This document shows positions 10,784 to 22,620 of a stretch of 24,132 nucleotides of DNA, one piece after another. The notes below the pieces were generated by a model. The model did not search any database and was not told where the DNA came from. It saw nothing but the letters and a program-made list of their open reading frames with translations. The DNA is taken from assembly GCA_905397405.1 (NCBI GenBank), contig CAJPVJ010000499.1, forward strand, positions 1-24,132, in the 5' to 3' direction. Source of the stretch: Oppiella nova. Lineage: Eukaryota > Arthropoda > Arachnida > Sarcoptiformes > Oppiidae. Made by a program: the position numbers and the translations under genes. The stretch's first letter is position 1, and each line of letters opens with the position of its first letter.

Positions 10784-11231
10784 TGTTAGATTTAATGTAC
10801 AAAACAGTGGACAGTAATGAGGGCTACTATCGTACGACAGAGTGATTATATAGACAGCAATAAATGGTAACACATTTGCCTATTACTGTCCGGCGGGTGG
10901 AGGGGGAGCTCCGGTAGAGCTGACCCCCAATGAGACTACAATTAAGTAATGTTTGAGTGATTTGTGTTACGACTGAACGCATGCGCGAAAGCAATCATCA
11001 GATGTTTACACAAACAGTGCATTGGATTTGCCGTCAAATCACCAACGAGTGGACACCTATTGTCTCATTCACTGGCAAACCATTCATTGTTACCACAGAT
11101 GACCACTCGATCACGAGTAACCATACATTCACTGACCACTCCATCACACCTATCGTCCGATTGATGGCAAACATATTGATGTGAGTCTTGTATTGAGCGC
11201 CAACTCATCACTCAATTGATTGCATCAGACA
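10784..11231. other. Spacer upstream of GBF1
   Basis: About 450 bp between the C6orf120 homologue and the GBF1 start codon, presumably the GBF1 promoter and 5' UTR. GC-rich patch 10885-10935 on the minus strand reads as a possible short terminal exon ending SSTGAPPPPAGQ-stop after a TTGTAG acceptor, but no partner exons are visible. Short tandem-like CACTCGATCAC/CACTCCATCAC motifs occur near 11101-11150. Confidence 0.4.
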
Positions 11232-14200
11232 ATGGATACCATGGATGACGGTATGTATGACTCGCAGTGTTTGCCATCTAATGGTCACCTCATTCCTCGG
11301 GAGCCGCAGATTCGGTACGTCTGGTGGTGTTGGGCGAGGCGTCGATGCTGTCGACGGCTATACTGCGGGCCAACCAGAGGGGCACCGCTTCGTTGAGCCG
11401 ATCGCACAACACATCCCACACACGACTGTCCACTCTTGTGGCCGAATATGAGGAGGAGGACGACGCGGAGGAGGCGATCGCCGACCCACTACTCAAGAGT
11501 CTGATCCGACTGAAGGCCAAACTCCGCAAAGACAAACTGGTGGTCACGGATCCGAACTTCTTGAGGCCGTTCTGCGAAGTGATCAAAAACAAGGACGTGA
11601 GCGGACCCGTCACTGGACTCGCGCTCCAATCGATACTCAAATTCATAAACTATGGGCTCATTGGCAGCGAACCCGCCGTTCAGATGATCAGCGACTCTGT
11701 CACCAAAGCCCGCTTCATAGGCACCGACACCACCAGCGATGAAGTGGTACTCATGAGGATATTGAATGTGTTGAAGGAGTTGATTGTCAGACGCTTCGAG
11801 AGCCTAACCAATGGTGCCGTCTGTGAGATAATGCAGAGCTGTTTCCGCATCGCCTTTGAGCCCAGACTTAGCGAACTGTTGAGGAAGAGTGCGGAACAGT
11901 CTTTGGTAGATATGGTTCACGTGCTCTTCAGACGGATCCCGGAATTCAATCACGAATTTGTCGACGAATTGTGTTTTCTGAAGATGGGATCTACTCGTAA
12001 CAAGAGATCCAAACATAACATCAATAGTAATGCGAATAAGGATTTCGTGAACAAACAGAGCATTAGATTCAATAGAGAGGACATCAATGGTATGAATGAG
12101 TTGTTGTGTATGTCTTGAGAACTCATTGTCTGATCCATACATTGCAGACAAACGACACCACTATTACGGGTTGGCCTGTATTCACGAGTTGTTGTCGTAT
12201 TTGACGTCTTTAGTGAATCCCTTACCCGAGGGTCAGAACACCGAAGCCATGATTAACGTCGGACTCACTCTCTTGACCGTCAGTTTCGAGACGTCTGTCC
12301 ACGGAATCGGAAGTAAACACTGTTTGCTGTCCACCGTTAAGACAGACCTCTGTTGGAATCTAATGCAGGTTTGGACACATTTAGTGGCAATACCTCTAAT
12401 TGCGAGTATAATTAACGCCTTTCCCTCTGACAGCTGTTGCAAAGCGATCGGCCGTTGAGTTCGTTCGCCGCATCCCTGCGCTTAGCGTTTCTCATATTCA
12501 CGAATCTGCGAATGCATCTCAAGTACCAGTTCGAGGCACTCCTCACCCGACTCATGGACATCATCACCACTGGAAACGCTCCGTTCGAGTTCAAGGAGAT
12601 CTCAGCCGAGTATTTGGTGGCCTTTTTCCGGCACTTAACGCATTTGCCGCACGAAATATATTACAATTACGATTGCGATCCCTTCGCCACCAATCTCTTG
12701 GAGGACTTGTTGCAGATCTTCTCGAAGAACTGCTTCCAGACGGTCGTCAATACGACACAGACGTCGATGACAAATGTGATGCCCTTTCAGTTCTCATCGA
12801 TGCAGATGTTGTCGTTGGACGCGCTGTTGGCGATCCTCAAGAGCTTACAAAAGGCTGAGTTGTGTCGGGAGGACGTGATGGTGGTCTGTCCGGCCGTTAC
12901 GTACGTGAATGTCGTCCACAATAAGAACAGCAATGAAATTGAAATGAAGGACACGACTAAAGCGGACGACGACAGCGCCATATCTGTTAAGACCCCCGAA
13001 GAGGGTTTGCCTAATATTGTGGCCGAAGAACCGCAAATGGCTGCCACAGAAGTGGTGGCAGACTTGCCGCCAGACTCACCACAAGACATTGATGTCGGTT
13101 CCATAAGAATTGGATCGATGGACAGATTGGACGAAGTGTCGACTCCAGTGTCGGAAACTAACGAGACTTTTGAGACGATAACCGCCAACGAGTTGAAGGA
13201 GGTGTCGGTCGCTGCGGTCGACACCAACAGCACCGACGTGTTGAACAGCGAGTCGTCGACATCGCGGCCGAAGACATTGGTTTCATACAAATACCCGAAG
13301 TTAGAGAAAGTGGCGACGAATACACTGGAGATAATCGACCAAAAGAACCGCAAAGTGATGTTCTCGACGGCCACCGAACACTTCAATACCAAACCGACGA
13401 AAGGCGTGCAGTACCTGATGGACAACCGGCTGATCGCTCAGGACATGGATATCGTGTCGTTTCTGAGAGACAACCCGAAGCTCGACAAGAAACAGATCGG
13501 CGAATACTTGTCGACCAAAAAGCATTTCAATATTTTGCAGACATTTGTCGAGAGTTTTGCGTTCAAAGACACGCGACTGGACGACGCCCTGCGGCTGTTC
13601 CTCGAGTCCTTCCGATTGCCGGGTGAGGCACCCCTCATATCCATGATTTTGGAGCACTTTGCCCATCATTGGCACGTGAGTACCGCCCCGGATGCCTGTC
13701 CCCCAAACCAAACTGTCCATTGATGACCTAATGATGTGTCTGTCGTGGTGTAGGAGTCGAACGGCTGTCCATTTGTGAACGAAGACGCGGCGTTCAGTCT
13801 GGCGTACGCTATAATTATGCTGAATGTGGATCAGCACAACACGAACGTCAAGAGACAGACCAATCCCATGACGTACGACGAGTTCAGATCCAATCTGAGA
13901 CAAGTGAATGGCGGCAAAGACTTTGATCCCGAAATGCTTAAAGAGATCTATTTCGCCATTAAGACCAATGAGATCATAATGCCGGCCGAACAGCAGGGAC
14001 TGGTCAGGGATCGGTACCTCTGGAAGTGTTTGCTCAGGAATAGCGAGACAGAGAACGGCGTCTATTGGTATATGAGGTGTCCGTCCACTGCGGGCGTTGA
14101 GTGCAATAAATCTGGTGATAGTTCTGGTGAACAGCAAAACAATAGTCAAAACTTGAGTTTAATGCTGTCGACACTGAATGGGCCCATATTTTCGGTGCTG

Positions 14201-17200
14201 TGGGGCCCCACTGTGGCCGCCATGACCTTCGTGTTCGACAAACTCAATCCCGACCAACAGTCCGGACTCACGCGACGCCTACTCAACAACGGGTTCAACA
14301 GCTGTGCCCTCCTGTGCGCCACTTATGGACATCTCGACAATCTTGTGGTGAGTCTATCGAAGTTCATAATGAGTTCGTCGTATATGCCATCGCCCGGCGC
14401 GCCCAACAAAAGCCAAATGAGTGGTCAGTGGGCACCGGGCGGGTCCTCTATGTCTACCAAAAGCCAATTGGCTGCTCAGTGTCTGTTTGGCATAACCCGC
14501 GAGTACGCCAACGAAATGCGCGAATCGTGGAGTAATATCATTGAACTGATCCTCAACTGGTATAACGCGAAGCTCTTGAACGACGCCTTCGAGATCGAAG
14601 ACTTCGCGCTCGACTCGAAACGGATCCGCTTTCGACGGCGAGACAGTCAGAAACAAAAGCCCGAATCGGACTCTTCGTCGACATTCCTCTCGAGTTTTTA
14701 CTCGTATTTCGCCGGAAATCCCGGAACCCAACAGCAAAACGAGTCGACCGGTGAGTCGATGGTTGACTCGAAGGGACAACTGGTGGCCAAAGAGACGACT
14801 CAAACGGGCGGACAAGCATTTAGCGGCCAAACCACTGGCCAACCCGTTAATAATTATTGTCAGCCATTGCTTCTCATTATAGAAGAGTCAAAGTTTCTTC
14901 ACATCGACTCTCTCTTAGCGCTCATTAAAGCCTTAATCAACACTCAGTTGAGTAGCGATGAGTTGGACGACGACATCGAAGTCTTTAAGTTAGAGATACT
15001 CTTGAAAATCATTTTAATGAACAGGTATTCCATTGTTTCGGTAGTTTTTTCATGATTATAACACAAATGTCTGTCTCTGTTATACAGGGATAGAGTGTCT
15101 GTCTTTTGGGTACAGATATCGCGATATATTCTACGGCTAATGGTTTTGTGTCCCAAAAGTGAATACCTGTCCGAACGGGTTGTGTCCACAATCTTCCGAC
15201 TGGCCATTCGGTTCACTCCCAGACCGGACTCATTGAGTGAACAGATATTCCTATTATTGTGTCATTTGTTACTGACGTTTGAGCCAAATATGATTCAACG
15301 CAAGTCAACGGCACAGGCGTTGCACTCATTTGTATCGCAATGTAATTGTTATATCACTCGCAGTCAGGACTGGGCTATAGTTTTCAATTTCCTGCTGTCT
15401 GTGGGCATCGGATATCAAAGGCGTTCACCGAATGTCACCCAAAACGAGCCGAATGTCAACAGTATTCAAAGCGACGGCGAAGACAGTGTCAGTGATAACC
15501 CGAATGCAGTCGCAGGCCGTGGCTATACCTCGGACTCCGAGCTCGATGTCATGAAAACTATTGAACCCAATCTGAACAATACGTTCCGATTCTTCGCCGA
15601 CACCCAGAATCAGACGAACTCTGCGTCCAATTATCGGATCTTCGATTTGGAGGCCTTCGAGAAGAGTACAGAGATTTTAACGCTAATCATAAGAGAGGTT
15701 TTGCCCAATAATGTCAAGAACTTCCAGTCGATGGCCGGCCCCGACGACAGCAACGTCTACACAGTGGCGCAGTTGGCTGTGGACGCGCTCCAGAAGTTCG
15801 TCGAGGCGTCCATTAAGATCCAGTTGAGTCCGCCCGGAAGGACGGGTCAGTTGCGCCGATCAGTTGCTCATAATTCGCGCAAATCGAGGGCCAACTCGCG
15901 GGCCGCCGACGCCTCCAATAAGTCGCGACTCTCGCGTATAGCCAACGCTATACTGTCATCGAGTGAGTCGGACGATGAGGACGAGCCGCCGCCCACTACT
16001 GCCACCACTGCGGCCGCCAATCAGAGTCAACCCAAGTTCTCGTCGGTCACCGAGACCTGTGCCCTAAGACTACTAGATTTGATGCATTACTTCCATCTGA
16101 ACGCTGCGCTCACCGTCGAGAACAACGCCTCCGAGTTCTTGTGGTCTGCGCTCTGGTGTCCATTACTTCAAGGTTTGTGTCCAACGATTGCATTATGTTT
16201 TGAATGATTTGTTCATTTTGTTGCGTTTTGTTTGACAGGAATCGCGCTTTTCTGTTGCGACTCTCGTCGACCGGTGCGCACCTGTGCCCTCACGTTCCTC
16301 CAAAGGGCACTCCTATTACACGACCTCAAAGTGCTGTCGGCCTCGCAGTGGGAGAACTGTTTCAATAAAGTAAAACATTGTTTGCTTTAATCGCTTGAAT
16401 AGAGTTATAATTAATTGATTTGTCGCCGGTTTAGGTACTGTTCCCACTGCTGTCCAAACTACTGGAGCCGATCAATATGTGTGACCCCATAGGTATGGAC
16501 GAGACACGTATGCGGACAACGAATCTGCTCTGCAAAGTGTTTTTACAGCACTTGACGCCACTCTTAACGCTCTCCACATTCACCGCCCTTTGGCTGACAA
16601 TCCTTGACTTTATGGACAAATACATGAGGGCCGACATGCAGACCGACCTCGTCGTACGTCTCCACACATTCACCCATTCCTTCACCCATTCCTTCACCCA
16701 TTCATTCACCCATTCCTTCACCCATTCATTCATTCACTCTATTAATCCGATTATTGTTTCGCACAGAAAGAAGCGATTCCGGAGTCACTGAAGAATATTC
16801 TGTTGGTTATGGAGACGGCCGGCTGTTTCAACGACACACTGGCGGCCATCACGTGGGACCGGATCGCCGTCTTTCTGCCGCATTTACATCAGGATCTCAT
16901 TCCCCCGCAAATGAATGCCACGCCTGCAGACGATAACAGCCAACAGCCGGTCGATGACAGCCACCGATCCTATGAATCGCAGCCTCAATACGAGACACCA
17001 ATACAACCACCGGTTCCGCCACCGACTCATTGCGACGCAACCATTGCTAACAATGCTATCAATTCATCGCCAGTTCCTGAAGTGGGTCAGCCCGTGGAAG
17101 GAACTCTACCATTGGTGCCGACGCCCACTGTTTTAGGGAACTCTACGTTCATTGATATGGAAGAGTGCCCTAAAATGCCGTTCCAAGCGGTGGCGCCACA

Positions 17201-17393
17201 GCTGCCACCCGCGCAGTACCACCCGATGCCCACATACCCGGGCACTATCGAGCCGTTCGTCCCCCAAATGGCCGGTCGTGGCACTCATGGGCCGAATGCG
17301 CCTCAAAGAGAGCCCATTCACTATCCGGTGCCGAACGCCCAACAGTTGTCGGCCTATCCCTGGCCGGCGCCCAGCGATCAGAAAAACTATTGA
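11232..17393 (+). CDS. GBF1: GBF1, Golgi brefeldin A-resistant Arf-GEF
   Basis: Large Sec7-family exchange factor that loads GTP on Arf1 at the cis-Golgi/ERGIC to recruit COPI. Exons: 11232-11250, 11310-12089, 12148-12368, 12434-13675, 13754-15024, 15088-16172, 16239-16369, 16435-16653, 16767-17393 (stop TGA). All introns are GT-AG and the phases agree. The total is 5,595 nt, or 1,864 aa, against about 1,859 in human GBF1. The tiny first exon encodes MDTMDD and joins to a conserved RLVVLGEA segment. The DCB region contains PITGLAL-type sequence (GPVTGLALQSILKF). The HUS box NYDCDPFATN is near residue 418. The Sec7 domain spans about 640-840 with FRLPGEAP (catalytic Glu about residue 738) and MLNVDQHNTNVKRQ (motif 2). 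The HDS region begins with NRDRVSVFW, and a Pro-rich tail ends the protein. One intron splits the Sec7 domain after HFAHHWH. The start codon context acaATGG is good. No disabling change is seen. Confidence 0.95.
16654..16766 (+). other. GBF1 intron 8 with minisatellite
   Basis: Intron between GTACGT donor and CGCACAG acceptor. It contains a short tandem array of CATTCMTTCACC-type 12-bp units (about 16668-16738), ending in CATT repeats. The array is the only such repeat in this gene. Confidence 0.8.
16668..16738 (+). repeat. 12-bp minisatellite (CATTCCTTCACC-type)
   Basis: About six imperfect copies of a 12-bp unit alternating CATTCCTTCACC and CATTCATTCACC, purely intronic. Likely length-variable among individuals. 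Confidence 0.85.
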
Positions 17394-17503
17394 TTCATAT
17401 ATTTGTGTTATTCATGAATTGAAATGTTGTTTGAGATCTCTATTGCAAAACAAATGTTATATTTTTAAAAACTATTTATATATTTGCGAAGATTTTTAAG
17501 ACA

Positions 17504-17509
17504 AATAAA
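17504..17509 (+). promoter_or_regulatory. Polyadenylation signal of GBF1
   Basis: AATAAA followed by A-rich sequence, 110 bp past the GBF1 stop. Confidence 0.55.
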
Positions 17510-17720
17510 AAAGCGATTTATTAATTATTTATTAACTGTTTGTAAAGTAATTTTGTGTCATTTTATATCGTTTTAATTGTTAACCTCTGATGAGTGGATA
17601 ATAAATGAATGTTTTATTTCTATATTACCGGTACAGTTATTTTTGTTACATTTTTAATTGTATTAAACATATTTCTAGAAAAATGCTACAAATATAACAA
17701 ATGATATAATAATACAAGTG

Positions 17721-17726
17721 TTTATT
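17721..17726 (-). promoter_or_regulatory. Polyadenylation signal of aminopeptidase gene
   Basis: TTTATT on the plus strand is AATAAA on the minus strand, about 60 bp past the stop codon (TAA at 17790-17788). Confidence 0.5.
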
Positions 17727-17787
17727 TGTTTCATTTGTAATAATATATATTAATTTTGACTTAACTTTGATTTTCAAAAATATTATT

Positions 17788-20700
17788 TTACGAGCGTTTA
17801 GTCAAAAACGCGTGAATCGACTGCAGGTCTCGACTCAACCAATCGATGTTCACACGAATCGATTCCAAAGACTGTTTTACTGTGCGTTCGGTTCCGGGGA
17901 ATGCGTTTTCGGTGAAGAATGTCTGCACGTCTTGTAGAAGTGAATCGACTGCAGGTCTCGACTCAACCAATCGATGTTCACACGAATCGATTCCAAAGAC
18001 TGTTTTACTGTGCGTTCAGTTCCGGGGAATGCGTTTTCGGTGAAGAATGTCTGCACGTCTTGTAGAGTGTCTTCAGTGCAGAAGTTTTCGGTGATGTGCT
18101 GTTCATACAAACCATACAAACCATTAATTTTCATTCAATTCATTGATTGATACAAACCTTAACAAGACGTCCGATAAGAGTTCCGCTTTCGTAGCGACGT
18201 CTCAACTCATCCTTGTTTTCCTTAAAGAACTTCCACGCGATGTCCCGACCATTCCTCGTGAGCCCCACCGATATTATCACTAACACTGACTCATTAGACC
18301 GAACGTCACTCTAAACACCAATTAATGACAATATTTTAAACAATTATTTGTTTTCTAAAACAATTGGTACCGAAAGAGCGAAATCCAGAACTTTTGCGAT
18401 ACGATTGGAGTCTTTAACAGATGCCAGACCTAAGGATAGCCTTCGCTTCTCTTCGTGAAGATCTGACTCGCGATACAACTATTGATCGATACAATCGATA
18501 CAATCATACAATCATTCATTCATTAAATCAATTATAAGACAAATCCATAATTTCTTACTTTAAGTAAAGTATCAAAAGTCTTGTCGTTGCAGTCGATAGC
18601 GACGGCCCGATAGACGGCTGATCTCAGGTCAGGGGGTATGACATGACTGCCCGCACAGTGCGAGTCAAACAGGTTTTTGGCCTCAGATATGACGCTCTGA
18701 TCACCAAAACTAATCAAACGATTGATTACTAAACCTCTGAGAAGAGTATCCAAATGCGTCTCTCCTTTGATTGGTTGCCAACCGAGTCGTGAGTATGTCT
18801 TCGACAGCAACTGTCGACCGAATGCGTGGAACAGTTGCAGGACTTCTGAGTTGTGGGACAGGAGTTGATTGAGTTTCGCGAGACAGCCGTCGATGGCGTT
18901 CCAAACGGTGTAGTCGTCTTCGTTGGCGAAGGCGTCCATCAGTTTGAGGACCTCTGGAGTGGATGTCCTTCCGCTCTGAACCAAAGCAAAGACATCGCTC
19001 TGAAGACCCAATCGATCCAAAGGCGGAAGAGTTTTGTCGACAATCGATGGCAACAGAAGTGACAGCAGTTCTGGAGAATAGTTGACTCGATATACTCCGA
19101 CACAACTGGCGTTCAGTTTCAGCCATTCATTGGTCGAGACGTTCGGCACTTCGATGTCCAGTGTCTTGGAATCCATTAACACTTCGACCGCTATTTGGTT
19201 GGGATCTGAAGCTCTGATCACAGATATAGGGATCAGCCATCGAGTGGTCGACTCATTCGCCGGCAGTTTTCCGTCGGCGCAGAACTTCTCCTGAGTTAGG
19301 CTTAGAATCACTGAATCCTTGTCGCGACGGGACGTCACCTTTGGATCAATTGATGGTTTAGTCAATCAATAGACCGCTTATCGGATCCAATACTCACAGA
19401 TATAACTGGATACCCCTTCTGCAGAGTCCAAGTGCTCATCACATCTCTGACCGGTTTATTACTCGACTCCTGGAGAGCAGTCCAGAGGTCTTCAGTCTTC
19501 GCACTCTTATAGCTATGAAGAGAGAGATAGGAATGCATTCCTTTGCGGAATAACTGATCCAAAGAGACATCAATTAGATAATGGATGAGACAAATGGTGG
19601 CAAACAATGACTGAAAGCAATACCTCGTCGCCAATAAACCGGTGAAGCATTCGTATGACAGCCGACCCCTTGTTATACGAGATCTCATCGAATATCTCAT
19701 TCACTTCGGAGGGATGACCTATTGGTACTTCGATGGGATGGGAGTTGTGGAGAGCATCCAACTGGAGGGCCGGTAGGAAAGTTTGGGAAACATATTGCAT
19801 CCAAATCTGGTATTCGGGGAACAGTTGGTCGACACACAGGTATTCCATGAATTTAGCGAATCCTTCGTTTAGCCACAGATCTGATCCAAACATAAAATCA
19901 TAAATGAATTGATAATTCAAACAAAATGATGGCTACTAACGGGTCCACCACTCCATTGTGACCAGATTTCCGAACCATTGGTGGGACACCTCGTGAGCCA
20001 CTGTTAACGCAGTACTTTGTTTGCTCATTGACGACGAGTTCTTGGGATCCATAAGAAGTGCGGTCTCCCTATAGGTAACTAACCCCCAGTTCTCCATCGC
20101 CCAGTATGCGAAGTCAGACAACGCTATTAAATCCATTTTAGGCAACGGATAGCTAATCCCGAAGTAGTCGTTGTAATAGTTGATCGCTTTGGCCGTCACG
20201 GACAGAGCGAACTCTCCCTGCGATGCCTTCCCTACCGGTGCGTACACTCTAACCCTCACCCCATCAGTGGTCGCACTCTCGACGAAATCAAACTCTCCGA
20301 CAATGAATGCCAACAAATATGTTGACATCAATGGTGTCGTCGAGTACTTCACGCGCTTAACACGAGGATCGTCTTCGAGGACCTCCTCTGAGACGACATC
20401 AGTGTTGGAAAGAGTCATCCGATCGATGGGAACCTCAAGAGTGACGGCAAACGTGGCTTTGATGGCCGGTTCGTCCCAACCCGGAAAGGCTCGGCGCGCG
20501 TCTGTGGCCGCGAACTGAGTGACCGCTGCATACCTTTCCTCCCGTCCCTCACGGCTCTGGTATTTGCTTCGATAGAAACCTATGAGTTTGTCGTTCAAAA
20601 TACCCGTGAATTGAATGCTTAAGACACCGGTTCCTGAGGTCAAGGGTTCACTGAATGTGAAACAAGAGGTTTCCGTTTCATCACTGCTTTGGATCCGCAA

Positions 20701-20979
20701 TGGAGTCAACTCTGGGATCAGTTGTTGTGAACAATTGGTTTAGTCTTAAGATTGGGTTCAGAAAAACAATTAATGATTACTTTTGCCATTTTGTGGCGTA
20801 AAAGAGGCGGAAGTGATGTCAATCTCGAGTGAGTTTAAGACAATCTCATTGGTGTCCGAATTGATGCGCACTTCGATGTCTTCGGATCCACTGAACGTCA
20901 AACTCGTGAGGTTTGGCCTCAAAGTGATGGAGTAATGGATTGGAGTGACAGTCGATGGCAAGCGTTTGAATGAAGTCAT
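17788..20979 (-). CDS. NPEPPS: Puromycin-sensitive aminopeptidase (M1 zinc metallopeptidase)
   Basis: Cytosolic zinc aminopeptidase that trims peptides from the N-terminus. Exons on the minus strand: 20979-20781, 20711-19941, 19880-19624, 19553-19398, 19338-18559, 18478-18371, 18310-18158, 18098-17788. The start is ATG at 20979, matching the family start FKRLPSTVTPIHY; there is no signal peptide. Zinc site HEVSH (about 306-310) and the third ligand Glu in WLNEGF (about 329) have the usual 18-residue spacing. The catalytic Tyr is in ISYNKGSAVIRML. The usual GAMEN motif reads WAMEN (about 270-274), with Tyr-Trp replacing Ala-Gly. The C-terminal ERAP1-like region follows human PSA through LLRGLV, DLRSAVY and RDLQSIH. 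The last exon contains a 128-bp direct duplication that shifts the frame as assembled. Without it the exon is 183 nt and ends LQSIHAFLTKRS, and the protein is 868 aa. Confidence 0.94.
17812..17938 (+). repeat. 127-bp direct repeat, copy A (aminopeptidase last exon)
   Basis: Matches 17940-18066 over 127 bp with one mismatch (G at 17890 versus A at 18018), one base apart. This copy leads into the real C-terminus and stop. The mismatch is silent on the coding strand (Thr ACC/ACT). Confidence 0.97.
17940..18066 (+). repeat. 127-bp direct repeat, copy B (aminopeptidase last exon)
   Basis: Second copy, joined to the upstream part of the exon. The 128-bp offset is not a multiple of three, so keeping both copies shifts the frame after RDLQSIH. 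Confidence 0.97.
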
Positions 20980-21506
20980 TGTCTTTAGGCTTACGAGTGG
21001 ACACCGATTAGCAAAATAATAATCACGAGATGTCTTAAGACTTACCACAACTTCGATGACAATTAAGAGTCAAAATAAGAGATAAAAAAGTTTTGATAAA
21101 AACATTGAAAAATAACTCAAAAATAACGTAAAGTGTAATAACTTTATGAATAAAACTTTGTTTTAATTAATAATTGTTTCGATGTTTTTATAATTGATTT
21201 AAACATTAGTTTATAATTGAATTGATATTTAGTTTATATTTATAGCGAAATTCAATGAATTGTGTCTCAAATGCAAGTGTTTTGTGAAACAATTGATTCA
21301 AAAATAGTGCCAAAAGTTTGCGAGACTTTTAAACCCAGAAATGAATGAAACGATTGGTTACTGAAAAGTTGTAACACTTTTTGAATGGCATTTGATTTAC
21401 AAAATAATAATAATTGCATTGAATTTGAAGCAAACAATTGACTCTTTGACACCACTTTGCGGATCAAATTGAACTCAAGATATATTGGATTCAATTGTGT
21501 GATAAT
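20980..21506. promoter_or_regulatory. Bidirectional spacer, aminopeptidase / unknown gene
   Basis: About 530 bp, AT-rich, between diverging start codons. The minus-strand frame upstream of the aminopeptidase ATG stays open to about 21048 but has no other ATG. No clear promoter element is visible. Confidence 0.4.
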
Positions 21507-21957
21507 ATGCCACAAATGAGAGAACATTCGCACCTTTGGTTTAGACATTATCGTTATAATCATTACTATCGTCTCGAAGAACTTTCTTTTGAAATAAGGC
21601 ATCAATTGGTCCCAAGAATTGGTGACTTAAGACACGCGTTGGCCATCATTTGCCACGACATCAAAGCCAATGAATTGAGGTTTAAGTCATTGATTTGTTC
21701 AATTGATCGCAAATTATCTGATGTCCTGTCTTATAGTTGTTCACGAGAGGTATATCTGCGACTACTTCTGGCCACTGAATACTGTTTAGCTAATGGTTGG
21801 CGAGGATTTGTGTATGAATTTGTGGTACATTTTAATCATATATCTAATGGTTTGTCTCTATTATAGTTATCTTCCGGATGACCACTTCCGGCGAGACTTG
21901 GCTCAAGACTACTGTCAGCTTATTGTCCATAAGTTGAGACAATTGCACACCAAATAA
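21507..21957 (+). CDS. Unrecognised two-exon protein of about 131 aa
   Basis: Exon 1 from ATG at 21507 to 21811, intron 21812-21866 (GTATGA...TTATAG, 55 bp), exon 2 21867-21957 ending TAA. Splicing at phase 2 joins GWRGFV to YLPDDHFRRDLAQDYCQ in one open frame; this match is the main support. The protein is rich in His, Arg, Tyr and Leu. It starts with several aromatic/His residues (HLWFRHYRYNHYYRLEE), then has a likely helical core (RHALAIICHDIKANELRFKS, EVYLRLLLATEYCLANGW) and a helical C-terminus (LIVHKLRQLHTK). It has no signal peptide or clear membrane segment. I do not recognise the family and propose no function. It may be a fast-evolving small subunit. An alternative donor at phase 0 would end the protein in a different tail. 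The upstream start could also be extended in frame only through a non-ATG codon. Confidence 0.55.
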
Positions 21958-22620
21958 CGGTTAGACTATTGGACTCACGAGTTGGTCATAGACTTGACAA
22001 TTGTTTCGGGAATTGATTTTTTGTGACATTAGTTGTCGGCATATATTAATCGTTGCATTTATTTGTGTGCCAATCAATGAGTCAAACAATTATGTCCTAA
22101 ACTATCACTCAATTGAATGCATTTCTATTTATTTACACAAAAATTCATTGTAATTAATGACATAATTTCTATGACCGTATATATTAAACAACTGTTAACG
22201 CCATTTATGACAGTATTTTCATTGATTTTATGTATTGTAATAACTAATCAAGTAATAAATTAATTTTATAATATTCATAGGCATGTCATGCAGTTTGGCA
22301 TTAAACTATTGATGAAGTTTTAAAAGTACAATAAGTTTTCAATCAAACGATAAGAAGTGAGTAAAAGTAAGTTTAAAGTGATTATTGACTTACAGTTTAT
22401 GGTTTTATTGCTTAGAAACTCATAAAAAGTTAAACTTATAGTTTATTTCATGGAAAAGCCTTTTATCGACACATTTCTAATAGTTTTGCAAAACGTTTGA
22501 ATAGTTTGTGATAAAAATATTCACTTATTTGTCAAATGAATTGCAATTGAATTGCAAATCAAATCAATCGCTAAACTGTTGTGCAGTTTGTTATGCAGTC
22601 AACACTCATTGCTTTCAATG
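21958..22620. other. Spacer between unknown gene and SUN gene
   Basis: AT-rich intergenic DNA. AATAAA at 22254-22259 may serve the upstream gene. I see no gene or RNA in it. Confidence 0.5.
22254..22259 (+). promoter_or_regulatory. Candidate polyadenylation signal of unknown gene
   Basis: AATAAA about 300 bp past the stop codon of the 131-aa gene. Confidence 0.35.

Larger units (their letters stand above)
17394..17787. other. Convergent spacer / 3' UTRs of GBF1 and aminopeptidase
   Basis: AT-rich region between converging genes. AATAAA at 17504-17509 is the likely GBF1 signal. TTTATT at 17721-17726 is the likely minus-strand signal of the aminopeptidase. Nothing else is visible. Confidence 0.6.

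Noticed and set aside
10957-11184. Plus-strand open frames just upstream of GBF1
   Set aside because: Thr/His-rich, low-complexity translation of repeated CACTC motifs with no homologue known to me; probably GBF1 5' region.
13301-14149. Long minus-strand open frame (282 codons) inside GBF1
   Set aside because: It lies opposite the Sec7-coding exons and crosses a GBF1 intron. It has no recognisable protein, and the plus-strand gene is certain.
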